The notes under the pieces: model-generated
What the model saw: only the letters and a program-made list of their open reading frames with translations
What the model was told of the DNA's origin: nothing
Database searches by the model: none
Source: Myxococcales bacterium
Lineage (GTDB): Bacteria > Myxococcota_A > Polyangia > Haliangiales > Haliangiaceae
DNA length: 64,000 bases
NCBI GenBank assembly: GCA_016720595.1
Contig: JADKKI010000009.1
Location: forward strand, 1 to 64,000
Direction of reading: 5' to 3'
Shown: piece after piece, positions 17,867 to 25,925 of the stretch
Layout of the letters: each line of letters starts with the position of its first letter
Numbering within the stretch: position 1 is the first letter of the stretch
Program-made: the position numbers and the translations under genes

Positions 17867-18559
17867 GTGAGCAGTTGCGCGTGGGGCCTCGGGACCGTGC
17901 TCGCCTTCTTCGCCAGCGCAGGCGCCGCGGCGTGCGGAGGCGGCGGTGGTGGCGGCGGTGGGCTGGGGACCTGTGACGAGCATCCCCTCGAGACCGGCCT
18001 CGTCGCGCAACAGACCGGAGTCAGCGTCGATGCGTTCGATTGTCAGATCCTCCAGAGCGCCGCGAGCTGGGACGAGCCAGATCCGATGCTGTTCAAGGCG
18101 CTGATCTACGTCGAATCGCGGTTCGACCAGAAGTCCGCCGGGTGCGCGAACCTCCCGTGCGGCACACCCGCGGGATGGACTGCCGAGGAGGCCGGCTGCC
18201 TCGGCTTGATGCAGATCGTACCCGCGTGTGGCGGTACCCCGGGAAACCTCGGGCTGCTGCCCAACGGCCGGCCGAACATGACCACGGACACCAGCGCAGC
18301 GACGTGGGCCGGCTCGATCTTCAACCCGATGAACAACATCGAGATCGGCGTCTCGTACCTCGCCGACAACCGCATGCAGGCCAAGGCGATGTTCGCAGGC
18401 TGCACGACGGATCAGTACACGATGATGGCGCTCGGCAACTACGCGAGCTACGGCAGCACGAAGAGCTGCACCGACGTCAACCGCGCCTACCTCGACCTCG
18501 TGATCACCGCCTACAACCAGTACGCGACCGCCGCCGGCTACGCACCGCACTCGTATTAG
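17867..18559 (+). CDS. Lytic transglycosylase (SLT/GH23 type), secreted (230 aa)
   Basis: GTG 17867 starts the only frame with a secretion signal (GTVLAFFASAGAAAC, possibly lipidated at Cys23), followed by a run of nine glycines. The SLT fold is recognisable: LFKALIYVESRFDQKSAG with catalytic Glu83, then AGCLGLMQIVP, NIEIGVSYLADNRMQ and LGNYASYG. These enzymes cleave the MurNAc-GlcNAc bond of peptidoglycan to anhydro-muropeptides. Six or more cysteines suggest disulfides. The TAG stop is followed immediately by REP copy C. Confidence 0.88.
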   Translation: MSSCAWGLGTVLAFFASAGAAACGGGGGGGGGLGTCDEHPLETGLVAQQTGVSVDAFDCQILQSAASWDEPDPMLFKALIYVESRFDQKSAGCANLPCGTPAGWTAEEAGCLGLMQIVPACGGTPGNLGLLPNGRPNMTTDTSAATWAGSIFNPMNNIEIGVSYLADNRMQAKAMFAGCTTDQYTMMALGNYASYGSTKSCTDVNRAYLDLVITAYNQYATAAGYAPHSY

Positions 18560-18592
18560 GGGGACGGTTTCAACTTGAGCAACTTGCGATCG
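18560..18592 (+). repeat. REP-like element, copy C (partial)
   Basis: Matches the first 33 bases of the consensus (GGGGACGGTTTCAACTTGAG, then CAACTTGCGATCG), then diverges. It begins directly after the stop codon of the lytic transglycosylase gene. Confidence 0.85.
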
Positions 18593-18683
18593 GGAAGATC
18601 GCGAGATCACACGACCGAGCGCGAACAGCTGGCCACGCGCGGCGCGGATTGTCCGGCAGCCGGACATCCTCCTGCACGAGAGA

Positions 18684-18728
18684 TCACGGCGTTAGCGATC
18701 GCAAATTGCTCAAGTTGAAACCGTCCCC
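18684..18728 (-). repeat. REP-like element, copy D
   Basis: Full 45-bp element in reverse orientation (plus strand ends GAAACCGTCCCC). It faces copy C across about 90 bases, so C and D could pair in a long stem. Confidence 0.9.
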
Positions 18729-18734
18729 TGTCCT

Positions 18735-18779
18735 TCACGGCGTTAGCGATCGCATGTTGCTCAAGTTGAAACCGTCCCC
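18735..18779 (-). repeat. REP-like element, copy E
   Basis: Full 45-bp element in reverse orientation, six bases from copy D. It ends one base before the stop codon (18781-18783) of the minus-strand lipoprotein gene. Confidence 0.9.
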
Positions 18780-18780
18780 A

Positions 18781-19218
18781 TCACGGGGCCGCTCGCGACA
18801 GCTCGGCGTCCGCGTCGTCCTCACCCGACGGGTACCGCCAGCGCCAGTGGAAGGTCGTGCCGCGCGTTCGCGGGATGACCATCTCGCCGCCGTCGACGCA
18901 CCGATGTTGCTCGTCGTCCGTGATGTGCTCGCGGGCGATCAGGTCGCCGTCGCGATCCGGCTCGCGGGTCAGCTCGCCACGGCACCCGAGAGAGGGGTAC
19001 TCGATCCAGCCGAAGTGATCGCCGACGCGCGCGGAGGGCTCGAGGCGGAGGTCCATCTCCCAGTGACTGTCGTCATCGAACTGGTGCCCGATCCCGGTCC
19101 AGTGCTCGACGGCTGAGACCGGGCTGCGGGGCGCCGAGTTCGCGATCGGCGCTGCCACGGGTGGCGCGGCGGTCCAGCAACCTGCGGCGAGGACGATGAC
19201 AGCCGCACGAAGGTACAT
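18781..19218 (-). CDS. Predicted lipoprotein (145 aa)
   Basis: ATG 19218 gives MYLRAAVIVLAAGCWTA, a lipoprotein signal with Cys14, preferred to the longer frame from 19347. The mature part is hydrophilic and Trp/His-rich (VEHWTGIGHQFDDDSHWEMDL, TTFHWRWRYPSGEDD) with two further cysteines, and no known domain. The stop codon lies one base from REP copy E. Divergent from the EEP-family gene at 19271. Confidence 0.6.
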   Translation of the reverse strand: MYLRAAVIVLAAGCWTAAPPVAAPIANSAPRSPVSAVEHWTGIGHQFDDDSHWEMDLRLEPSARVGDHFGWIEYPSLGCRGELTREPDRDGDLIAREHITDDEQHRCVDGGEMVIPRTRGTTFHWRWRYPSGEDDADAELSRAAP

Positions 19219-19270
19219 CGCGGTGAGCATACCGCGGGCAACCTCCCGCCCGACGGGGTGTCCAACCGAG

Positions 19271-20080
19271 ATGCGCGTTGCCATCCATGGGTGCGTCGTC
19301 GCGTGGCTGTTCGCGAGCGCGCTCTCGGCGTGCCATGGCGAGCCCAAGCGTGGCGCACCGGTCGAGAGGCCCGGCGTCCTGCGCGTGATGAGCTACAACG
19401 TCAACTTCGGCCTCGCGGGCGATCGTGCGGGCGTGGACGCGGTCGTGGTGGGAGCGGCCGACGTGGTGTTCTTCCAGGAGACCAATGCGGCGTGGGAAGC
19501 GGCGCTGACCCGAGGCCTGCGCATTCGCTATCCACACCGGCAATTCACGCCACCCGCAGACTGGCCTGCCGGGGGCATGGGAGTGATGTCACGGTTCCCG
19601 ATCATCGCCCTCGAGGAGCTGCCGCCCGCCGGTGGTCCGTTCTTCGCGTGGCGCGTGGTCCTCGACACCCACCTCGGTCGGATCCAGGTGCTGAACGTCC
19701 ACCTTCGCCCCCCGATGAGCGATGGCGGCAGCTGGGTGGTCGGCTACTTCTCCACGCGTCGCGATCGGCTCCACGAGATCGAGGCGCACGCCGCAGCGCT
19801 CGCACCGTCGCTGCCCACGCTGATCGTCGGTGACTTCAACGAGGAGACCGATGGCCTCGCCGTCCAGGAGCTCACCCGTCGCGGGTTCTCCGATGCGATC
19901 GCGACGATGCATGGCAACACGCCGACGTGGGAGTGGCCGCTGCGCGGGATGACGCTGCGCTTCCAGCTCGATCACCTGCTCCACGACGCACGCTTCGTCG
20001 CCACCGCATCGACGATCGTCGATGCCGGACGCTCCGATCACAAGCCGGTGTGGGCCGACTTCGTGCGCGTCGGCGAGTGA
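19271..20080 (+). CDS. Endonuclease/exonuclease/phosphatase (EEP) family lipoprotein (269 aa)
   Basis: ATG 19271 gives a signal with lipobox L-S-A-C (HGCVVAWLFASALSACHG). The EEP fold follows with its metal and catalytic motifs: LRVMSYNVNFG, VVFFQET (metal-binding Glu), IQVLNVHLRP, PTLIVGDFNEETDG and the C-terminal RSDHKPVWADF. Family members hydrolyse phosphodiester bonds in nucleic acids, inositol phosphates or sphingomyelin; the sequence alone does not choose, but a lipid-anchored, exported form argues against DNA repair and for an extracellular phosphodiesterase or nuclease. Confidence 0.85.
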   Translation: MRVAIHGCVVAWLFASALSACHGEPKRGAPVERPGVLRVMSYNVNFGLAGDRAGVDAVVVGAADVVFFQETNAAWEAALTRGLRIRYPHRQFTPPADWPAGGMGVMSRFPIIALEELPPAGGPFFAWRVVLDTHLGRIQVLNVHLRPPMSDGGSWVVGYFSTRRDRLHEIEAHAAALAPSLPTLIVGDFNEETDGLAVQELTRRGFSDAIATMHGNTPTWEWPLRGMTLRFQLDHLLHDARFVATASTIVDAGRSDHKPVWADFVRVGE

Positions 20081-20135
20081 CTCCACCCCCGACGAGGAGA
20101 TGGTAGCGGCCCGCGTTCGGGCGTAGGCTCGGCCC

Positions 20136-21416
20136 ATGAGCTCGAGGACCGCACTCCACCTCGCGACCGCTGTCCTGGCGCTCGCGGCCTGCAACAAGTC
20201 CAACGCGAAGGTCGATGCCGGTCCGGGCGACGCCACAGGGGACGCCACGGATGCGCCGGCCGACGCCTACGTTCCGGACGCGTTCGTCCCGACCTGCACG
20301 CCGAACACCGGCACCACGATCACCACGGTGCCATTCGTGAACGGCCTCACCCAGCCCGTGATGATCACCGGCGCCCCGGGCGACGCCCGCCAGTTCATCA
20401 TCGAGCAGACCGGTACGGTCCGCGTGGTCAAGGCCGGCGCACTCCTCCCCACGCCGATGCTCGATCTCGACGCCCTCGTGAAGTCCGGCGGCGAGCAGGG
20501 CCTGCTCGGGATCGCGTTTCACCCGAAGTGGCTCGAGAACGGCCTGTTCTATCTCGCCCACACCGGCGCGAACAACGACCACGTGTTCGTCGAGTACCAC
20601 GTGCCGATGGGCAGCGACGTCGCCGATCCAGCCTCGCGTCGCGAGCTCCTGCGGTTCGCCGATCCGTTCGCAAATCACAACGGCGGCATGATCGAGTTCG
20701 GCAACGACGGGTACCTCTACCTCGCGCTCGGCGATGGCGGCAGCGGCGGGGATCCTGGCAACCGCGCCCAGAACGATGCGGTGTTCTTCGGCAAGCTGCT
20801 TCGCATCGATGTCAACACGCGCACCGGCGCCAAGCAGTACGGCATCCCCGCCACCAACCCGTTCGCCACCTCGGCCGACGGCGCTGCGGATCCGCGCCCC
20901 GAGATCTGGAACAAGGGCCTGCGCAACCCGTTCCGGTTCTCCTTCGATCGGATGAACGGCAACCTCTACATCGGCGACGTCGGCCAGGGCGGCACTGGCT
21001 TCCCGAACCCGAACCTCGAGGAGCTCGACGTGGCGGCGAACGCGCCCGCGATCAACTGGGGCTGGCCGGATCTCGAGGCCGATCGCTGCTTCAAGCCGAC
21101 CTCCGGCTGCGCGACCGCGGGACGCACGCCACCCGTCATCGTCCGCGGTGGCCCGGGGCAAGCGGGCTGGACCTCGATCATCGGCGGGCAGGTCTATCGC
21201 GGTCCTTGCTACCCGAACCTCGACGGCAAGTACTTCTACGGCGAGTACGCCACGGGCCAGCTGTGGTCGTTCACCTGGAACGGGACCACCGCCGTGGGCG
21301 ATGCGCAGGTCGTCGCCGGATCGCTCGGTAACATCACCGCGATCCACGACGATGGCCTCGGCCAGCTCTACGTGGTGCTCCACGGCGGCTCGGTCCGCCG
21401 CATCGTCACGCAGTAG
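20136..21416 (+). CDS. PQQ-type glucose/sorbosone dehydrogenase-like lipoprotein (426 aa)
   Basis: Lipoprotein signal (ATAVLALAACNKS), then an Asp/Ala/Pro linker (DATGDATDAPADAYVPDAF) typical of myxobacterial lipoproteins. The six-bladed GSDH propeller covers residues 65-425: GEQGLLGIAFHPKW, GGMIEFGNDGYLYLALGDGG, EIWNKGLRNPFRFSFD, LYIGDVGQG, INWGWPDLE and GKYFYGEYATGQLW are all conserved blocks. The family oxidises aldose sugars with PQQ in the periplasm, though many environmental members are uncharacterised. No PQQ synthesis gene is nearby. Confidence 0.88.
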   Translation: MSSRTALHLATAVLALAACNKSNAKVDAGPGDATGDATDAPADAYVPDAFVPTCTPNTGTTITTVPFVNGLTQPVMITGAPGDARQFIIEQTGTVRVVKAGALLPTPMLDLDALVKSGGEQGLLGIAFHPKWLENGLFYLAHTGANNDHVFVEYHVPMGSDVADPASRRELLRFADPFANHNGGMIEFGNDGYLYLALGDGGSGGDPGNRAQNDAVFFGKLLRIDVNTRTGAKQYGIPATNPFATSADGAADPRPEIWNKGLRNPFRFSFDRMNGNLYIGDVGQGGTGFPNPNLEELDVAANAPAINWGWPDLEADRCFKPTSGCATAGRTPPVIVRGGPGQAGWTSIIGGQVYRGPCYPNLDGKYFYGEYATGQLWSFTWNGTTAVGDAQVVAGSLGNITAIHDDGLGQLYVVLHGGSVRRIVTQ

Positions 21417-21647
21417 CGCTCCCGAGCCTGCTCCACGGCGAGCACGCCCAGGAGTCGTGGCGATCAGCGGCGACTCGCCGCGCCGCGCCATCCCCGTCGG
21501 CCAGCTCATCCAGATCTCCGCTTGGGGCCGCGCGGCAACGCCAAGGGCCCGCCTGAGACATGAGACGCGACGCCCGGTCGACAGGGGCCACCGGGTGTTG
21601 TCAGGGTGCACTGCCTGCACTCTCCAGGGTCGCGTATCTGTTGAGGG

Positions 21648-22394
21648 ATGCAGATGCGAACGCTGCTCCTCGTCGGCCTGACCGGTGCACTCGGGTGGGT
21701 CGCACGCGGCGCCACCCTCGGCACGCCTGCAGCCACCGCCGCTCCCGTCGCCGTGACACCACCACCGCGCATCGTCATGGTGACACCGCCTCTCCACGAA
21801 CACCCCGCCTCCGCCGTCGACGAGCCCACCGCGGAGGTCGAGAGCGCGGCGGAGCTGGCAGAGGTCGAAGGTGAGGGCGAGGGCGAGGATCTCGGCGCGC
21901 TGATCGCACACGCTCAACAGCGCTCGGCCGAGCTCGCGCTCGCCCACAATGCGATCATCGGGCAGGTGACGGACACGCGCACGGGCGAGGAGCTGGCGGG
22001 GGTCACGGTGATCGTCACCGGTCCGCAACTCGCCGGCGCACAGACGGCGATCACCGACGAGCACGGAGCGTACAAGGTCACGAGCCTCCCCGCCGGCAGC
22101 TACCTCGTCACGTTCTACTACGGCGAGCTCACCGTCGAACACGACAACGTCATCGTCAGCTCGCTCGACGTCACGCCGCTACCCGAGCGGCTGGATCCAG
22201 CCTCGATCCGGTACCAGCCCGTCGTCATCACGATGGACGAGGGCGTCACCTTCTCCGGCGACTACGTCAAGAACATCCCGACAGGGCGCACGTTCGAGTC
22301 CGTGCTCGGGTCGGTCGACGGGACCATCTCGTTCACCGGCACGGAGGACATGGACAACACGTACCTCGTGGATGGCATCGTGGTGACAGAGTAG
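21648..22394 (+). CDS. Carboxypeptidase-regulatory-like/TonB-plug fragment protein (248 aa)
   Basis: Signal-like N-terminus (ATG 21648 or 21654), then a Glu-rich segment. At residues 105-175 is a carboxypeptidase-regulatory-like domain (IIGQVTDTRTGEELAGVTV, SLPAGSYLVTFYYGEL). Residues 195-248 match the start of a TonB-dependent receptor plug of the Oar type (VTFSGDYVKNIPTGRTFESV, SFTGTEDMDNTYLVDGIVV). The protein stops right there, without the rest of the plug or the 22-strand barrel. It is thus either a C-terminally truncated receptor gene or a stand-alone plug-like periplasmic protein. The cyclophilin gene starts 12 bases downstream, so any deletion ended precisely at that gene's leader. 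Confidence 0.7.
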   Translation: MQMRTLLLVGLTGALGWVARGATLGTPAATAAPVAVTPPPRIVMVTPPLHEHPASAVDEPTAEVESAAELAEVEGEGEGEDLGALIAHAQQRSAELALAHNAIIGQVTDTRTGEELAGVTVIVTGPQLAGAQTAITDEHGAYKVTSLPAGSYLVTFYYGELTVEHDNVIVSSLDVTPLPERLDPASIRYQPVVITMDEGVTFSGDYVKNIPTGRTFESVLGSVDGTISFTGTEDMDNTYLVDGIVVTE

Positions 22395-22406
22395 TACCCT
22401 GGCGTC

Positions 22407-22913
22407 ATGTCAGATCCAGTCGTCGAGGTTGTGACCAACCACGGAACGTTCGTCATCCAGCTCGATCCGGCGAAGGCGCCGAAGTCGGTGGAGAACTTCC
22501 TGCGCTACGTCGACGCCAAGCACTACGACGGGACCGTGTTTCATCGCGTGATCCCCACGTTCATGATCCAGGGTGGCGGCTTCGATCAGCAGCTCGAGAA
22601 GAAGCAGGTCCAGGCGCCGGTCCAGAACGAGGCCGACAACGGGCTCAAGAACCTTCGTGGAACGGTGGCGATGGCGCGCACCAATGATCCGCACTCGGCC
22701 ACGTCGCAGTTCTTCGTCAACGTCACGGACAACGCGTTCCTCGATCACCAGGCCAAGAGCGGCCCGGGCTGGGGCTATGCGGTGTTCGGCAAGGTCACCG
22801 AGGGCATGGACGCGGTCGACAAGATCAAGGGCGTGAAGACCGGCGCGATGGGCTCGTTCGCCAAGGACGCCCCGCTGCAGCACGTGGTCATCCAGTCGGT
22901 CCGTCGCCGGTAG
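22407..22913 (+). CDS. ppiB: Cyclophilin-type peptidyl-prolyl cis-trans isomerase (168 aa)
   Basis: Single-domain cytoplasmic cyclophilin without a signal peptide. Active-site blocks are intact: VFHRVIPTFMIQGGGF (catalytic Arg), GTVAMARTNDPHSATSQFFVN and WGYAVFGKVTEGMDAVDKI. Catalyses Xaa-Pro isomerisation during folding. The 12-base gap after the preceding receptor-like gene suggests they are co-transcribed. Confidence 0.9.
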   Translation: MSDPVVEVVTNHGTFVIQLDPAKAPKSVENFLRYVDAKHYDGTVFHRVIPTFMIQGGGFDQQLEKKQVQAPVQNEADNGLKNLRGTVAMARTNDPHSATSQFFVNVTDNAFLDHQAKSGPGWGYAVFGKVTEGMDAVDKIKGVKTGAMGSFAKDAPLQHVVIQSVRRR

Positions 22914-23044
22914 CCCGTCGCCCGGCGCAGGCACTCCGTCACCACCAGGAGGCGGTCTGTCTATCGAGGGGAGCAGCTCCGACGAGCCTCCTCCAGCGAT
23001 TTCAACAGGGTGGGACGGGCACGAGCGGTGCACTACCCCTCGCC

Positions 23045-23338
23045 ATGCACAACCTCTCCGCTCTCCCCTCGATCGACCTCAACAACCTCGACGCTGTCAC
23101 CGGCGGCTTCGACTTCGGCCGCATGGTCGATAACGGCAACCGCTACGGCTCGGCCGGCGCGCTCCTCGGAGCGGGCGGCGGGGCGGCGGTCGGTGCGGTG
23201 GTCGGTGCGCCCGCCGCGGGCGTGGGTGCGCTGCCGGGCGCGGCGATCGGCGCCGGCGTTGGTGGTGCGGCGCTCGGCGCAGCCGGCTGGGTTGGCGGGG
23301 CGGCGGCGGATGCGTGGAGCCAGCTGCGCGGCCGCTAA
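23045..23338 (+). CDS. Double-glycine-leader, glycine-zipper bacteriocin-like peptide (97 aa)
   Basis: ATG 23045 starts MHNLSALPSIDLNNLDAVTG-G, a 21-residue leader ending L-x-x-V-T-G-G. The cargo (about 76 residues) has a short polar head (FDFGRMVDNGNRYGSAG) and then a long Gly/Ala/Val segment with GxxxG zippers (LLGAGGGAAVGAVVGAPAAG, AIGAGVGGAALGAAG), ending DAWSQLRGR. This is the profile of class II bacteriocins and other pore-forming peptides that insert as helical hairpins. No cysteine is present. No immunity or exporter gene is adjacent. Export and antibacterial activity are inferred from the leader and composition only. Confidence 0.7.
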   Translation: MHNLSALPSIDLNNLDAVTGGFDFGRMVDNGNRYGSAGALLGAGGGAAVGAVVGAPAAGVGALPGAAIGAGVGGAALGAAGWVGGAAADAWSQLRGR

Positions 23339-23441
23339 GCACGCTGCGTGATCGGGAGGAGCCGCTCTGCGGGACCTCGCTTCGCGCCGGCTCTGCCAAC
23401 GCGTTGCAGGACCGCTCTGCGGCTGCCTTACCGGATCGCTC

Positions 23442-24689
23442 TCAGAGGAGCTCGCGGAGATTCTTCTCTGCGAGCTTCGTCTGCGTCAGCACACGTCCGA
23501 GTAGCCAATCGCCGAACGGCTTGACGGTGTTCGCCCGTGGCGGGGCGGGGAGCTCGACGAGCCGCTCTCCGAACGGGATGATCGCGGCATCGCCGGTGCG
23601 CCCGCGCGTGCGGGTATCGAATGCGAACGATCGGTCGGTGTGCCAGCCGCCGTGGAACACGTCGATCACCTCGAGCGCGGGATTGCCGACTGCGTCGGCG
23701 AGCGCATCGATGTCATAGATGTCCTCGGCGATCTCGAGGCAGCTCCAGCCTCCGCCGGTGACGTTGCCGCAATAGAACATCTCGAGGCCGGCATCGGCCG
23801 CGGGATCGAGGATCCAGGTGATCGATCCATACGTGCGGAGGAAGTAGCTCCAGCTCGATTCGCCGAGCTTCGGCGTGTTCGGCTTCGCGGTGCGCCATCG
23901 CCCCAGGCGGGGACGGTGCAGGTTCAGGAAGAAGTCCGTGTTGCCCTCGACGGCCGCGACCCGCGTGCGATCCGATTCGGCATCGATGCACTCCGCGACG
24001 AAGTGGAAGCGATCGATCCGGTTGTGGAGATCGCGCAGGATCGCGATCGCGCTGTCGACGGCGCCGTGGGCCGTGGCGGGCTTGGGGAACGAAGGACGCT
24101 TCGCGATCAGCGGCTGCGAAGGTGTAGATTTCGGCAGCTTCGGCTCGGGGTTCGGATGCTCGGCGTCCTTGAGATCGATCAAGCGCAGCGTGTACCCGGA
24201 GCGCTCCTTCGCCGAGATCTTCTTCTCGGCGAGCGCGATCGCGGCATCCCGCGACGCGGCCTTGGTGGGCGTGCGCACGTTCTCGAACGCGAACGTGCCA
24301 TCGACGTGGATCGTCCACTGCGCCGTGCCCTTGCGATACTCGCGCAGGGTGACGCGCGTCTTCGTGGCGTGCCACGGGGTGCCATCGCGGAAGCCGAGCT
24401 TCCGGTAGTACGCGAGCGTCGAGGCGATCTCGTTCGACGCGATCAGCGTGGTGAGCTCGCGGCCATTGAGCACGCCGCGTCGCAACGTGGCCTCCAGGCC
24501 ACGGACCTCGACGTCCACGAACAGGCTGTCCGCGAGTCGGTAGAGCGTGTGACGGCCTTCGACTGCAGCGACCAACGAGTTCGGCTTCTTCGCTTTCGCC
24601 AGGCGCCCGCCGTTCGTGATCTGGAGCTGCGACTTCGGGTCGTAGGTCCAGACCTCGTCGCCGGTGTCCAGGAGTGCGTCGACGGCCAT
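23442..24689 (-). CDS. Unassigned protein with possible WGR-like and SMI1/KNR4-like regions (415 aa)
   Basis: ATG 24689 (MAVDALLDTG) is preferred; the upstream extension to 24791 is Arg-rich and unlike protein. Residues 105-160 (REYRKGTAQWTIHVDG, TKAASRDAAIALAEKKISAK and RSGYTLRLI) have the spacing of a WGR domain, in bacteria a nucleic-acid or interaction module. The C-terminal half (WSYFLRTYGSITWILDPAA, GGGWSCLEIAEDIYDIDALA, RGRTGDAAIIPFGERL) resembles the SMI1/KNR4 (SUKH) fold found in immunity proteins of contact-dependent toxins. Both assignments are tentative. No signal peptide. Faces the double-glycine peptide gene end to end (103-bp gap), so an immunity role for it could be considered but is unproven. 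Confidence 0.5.
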   Translation of the reverse strand: MAVDALLDTGDEVWTYDPKSQLQITNGGRLAKAKKPNSLVAAVEGRHTLYRLADSLFVDVEVRGLEATLRRGVLNGRELTTLIASNEIASTLAYYRKLGFRDGTPWHATKTRVTLREYRKGTAQWTIHVDGTFAFENVRTPTKAASRDAAIALAEKKISAKERSGYTLRLIDLKDAEHPNPEPKLPKSTPSQPLIAKRPSFPKPATAHGAVDSAIAILRDLHNRIDRFHFVAECIDAESDRTRVAAVEGNTDFFLNLHRPRLGRWRTAKPNTPKLGESSWSYFLRTYGSITWILDPAADAGLEMFYCGNVTGGGWSCLEIAEDIYDIDALADAVGNPALEVIDVFHGGWHTDRSFAFDTRTRGRTGDAAIIPFGERLVELPAPPRANTVKPFGDWLLGRVLTQTKLAEKNLRELL

Positions 24690-24911
24690 TGGGACAGGAG
24701 GGTACCCGTAACGTCGCCTCCTGCGATGCCGACGGCCTCGTTTCGCCCGTTCGATTTTCGCCCCAGGTGCCCAGCCGAGCCCGTCCGCCACCCCGGATGG
24801 AGGTCCAGGGCCTCATGACTGCTGACTATTCGTTCGGGGACGTCCGCGCGCGGTCGAGACACCCCCGATCCGGCGGCGGAGCCTCATCGGGGCCCTGATC
24901 AAGGCGATCGA

Positions 24912-24929
24912 CGCCCCTCCGGAGGGGCG
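24912..24929. promoter_or_regulatory. 18-bp perfect palindrome in a divergent intergenic region
   Basis: CGCCCCTCCGGAGGGGCG lies between divergent genes starting at 24689 and 24967, 37 bases before the latter. No T-run follows. A dimeric regulator site is possible. Confidence 0.35.
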
Positions 24930-24966
24930 ACTGGCCGATCCAGGATCCGATGTTAGTGTCCGCGCG

Positions 24967-25899
24967 ATGACTCCTCGGACCCTGGTGATGCTGGGCGCGG
25001 CGCTCGCTGGCTGTTATCGCGACACCGCAAAGCCGATCGACAACACCACGAAGCCGGGCAACGCGCTCGCGATGACCGGGTGCGGCAGTCACGATGATCT
25101 GAAGTCCGCCCCGATCGACGTGATGCCGGAAGGTCGCCTGCGCACGCAGAGCAGCGGCGTGCTCTCGGGCGCGACCGGGCGCACGTGGGAAGGCGCCCCG
25201 GTTCCGGACGGCATCCCGAGCAAGCAGGGCACCCTCGAGCTGTTCCTCCTCGACAAGGCCGATGGTGGTCACCTCGCGTTCTATCGCGAGCCCTACAACC
25301 TCCACAGCTGCACGCTGGGCGGCGCCACCAACTGCGCGTATCAGGTTCGGTTCTACGATCGCCGAGGCGCGATGCAGTGGGAGCTCGCGCTCAACGAGGT
25401 GATGTCGCGCCCGGACCAGCTCGAGGTTCAGGATATCCGGCTCGCCGACGGCGTCCTCTACTTCAACGAGGCATGCCAGAGCTACTCGAGCGGCGCGAAC
25501 GGGAAGTGCTCCGCCCTGGTCGCCGTGGATCCACGTGCGCGCAAGGTGATGTGGCGTACCCCGCCGCTGACGTCGAACGGACGGTTCCGGATCCGCGGCT
25601 GCTACATCATCGCCGGCTACGGGTTCACCGCCGAGCCGGACTGGTTGCACCTCGTCGATCGCGGCAGCGGTGCGGTGATGCAGAAGCTGTTCGTCTCGAG
25701 CTCGCCCGAGCAGCTCACCCTGGTGGGCCCGGATCGTCTCGATGTCCAGCTGTACTCGGGGATCACGCGCCGGTTCCGCCTCGACGGCATGGACGCCGCG
25801 AACGGAACGATCACGGCGATCGATCCAGATCCGTACGGCGGCGCCGGCTACGGCGGTGCCGCGTATGGCGGTGCCACGTACGCGACGCCGCGGCCCTGA
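24967..25899 (+). CDS. Predicted lipoprotein, unknown function (310 aa)
   Basis: ATG 24967 gives MTPRTLVMLGAALAGCYRD, lipobox L-A-G-C. The body is beta-rich with repeated strand-turn units (GTLELFLLDKADGGHLAFYR, YQVRFYDRRGAMQWELAL, LADGVLYFNEACQSYSSG, LHLVDRGSGAVMQKLFVSS) like a seven-bladed propeller or PQQ-like repeat protein. Six cysteines in the mature part. Ends in a Gly/Tyr-rich tail (YGGAGYGGAAYGGATY). The DUF4336 gene starts 26 bases later on the same strand, probably in one operon. Confidence 0.7.
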   Translation: MTPRTLVMLGAALAGCYRDTAKPIDNTTKPGNALAMTGCGSHDDLKSAPIDVMPEGRLRTQSSGVLSGATGRTWEGAPVPDGIPSKQGTLELFLLDKADGGHLAFYREPYNLHSCTLGGATNCAYQVRFYDRRGAMQWELALNEVMSRPDQLEVQDIRLADGVLYFNEACQSYSSGANGKCSALVAVDPRARKVMWRTPPLTSNGRFRIRGCYIIAGYGFTAEPDWLHLVDRGSGAVMQKLFVSSSPEQLTLVGPDRLDVQLYSGITRRFRLDGMDAANGTITAIDPDPYGGAGYGGAAYGGATYATPRP

Positions 25900-25925
25900 C
25901 GCCGACGTGGGCTAAGCTCCGCCCC

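Noticed and set aside
19872..22142. 756-codon open frame on the minus strand
   Set aside because: Antisense to the EEP, sugar dehydrogenase and receptor-like genes, all of which have clear families.
24912..24929. Palindrome considered as a rho-independent terminator
   Set aside because: It lies between divergent starts, not after a gene end, and has no loop or T-run; kept only as a possible regulatory site.
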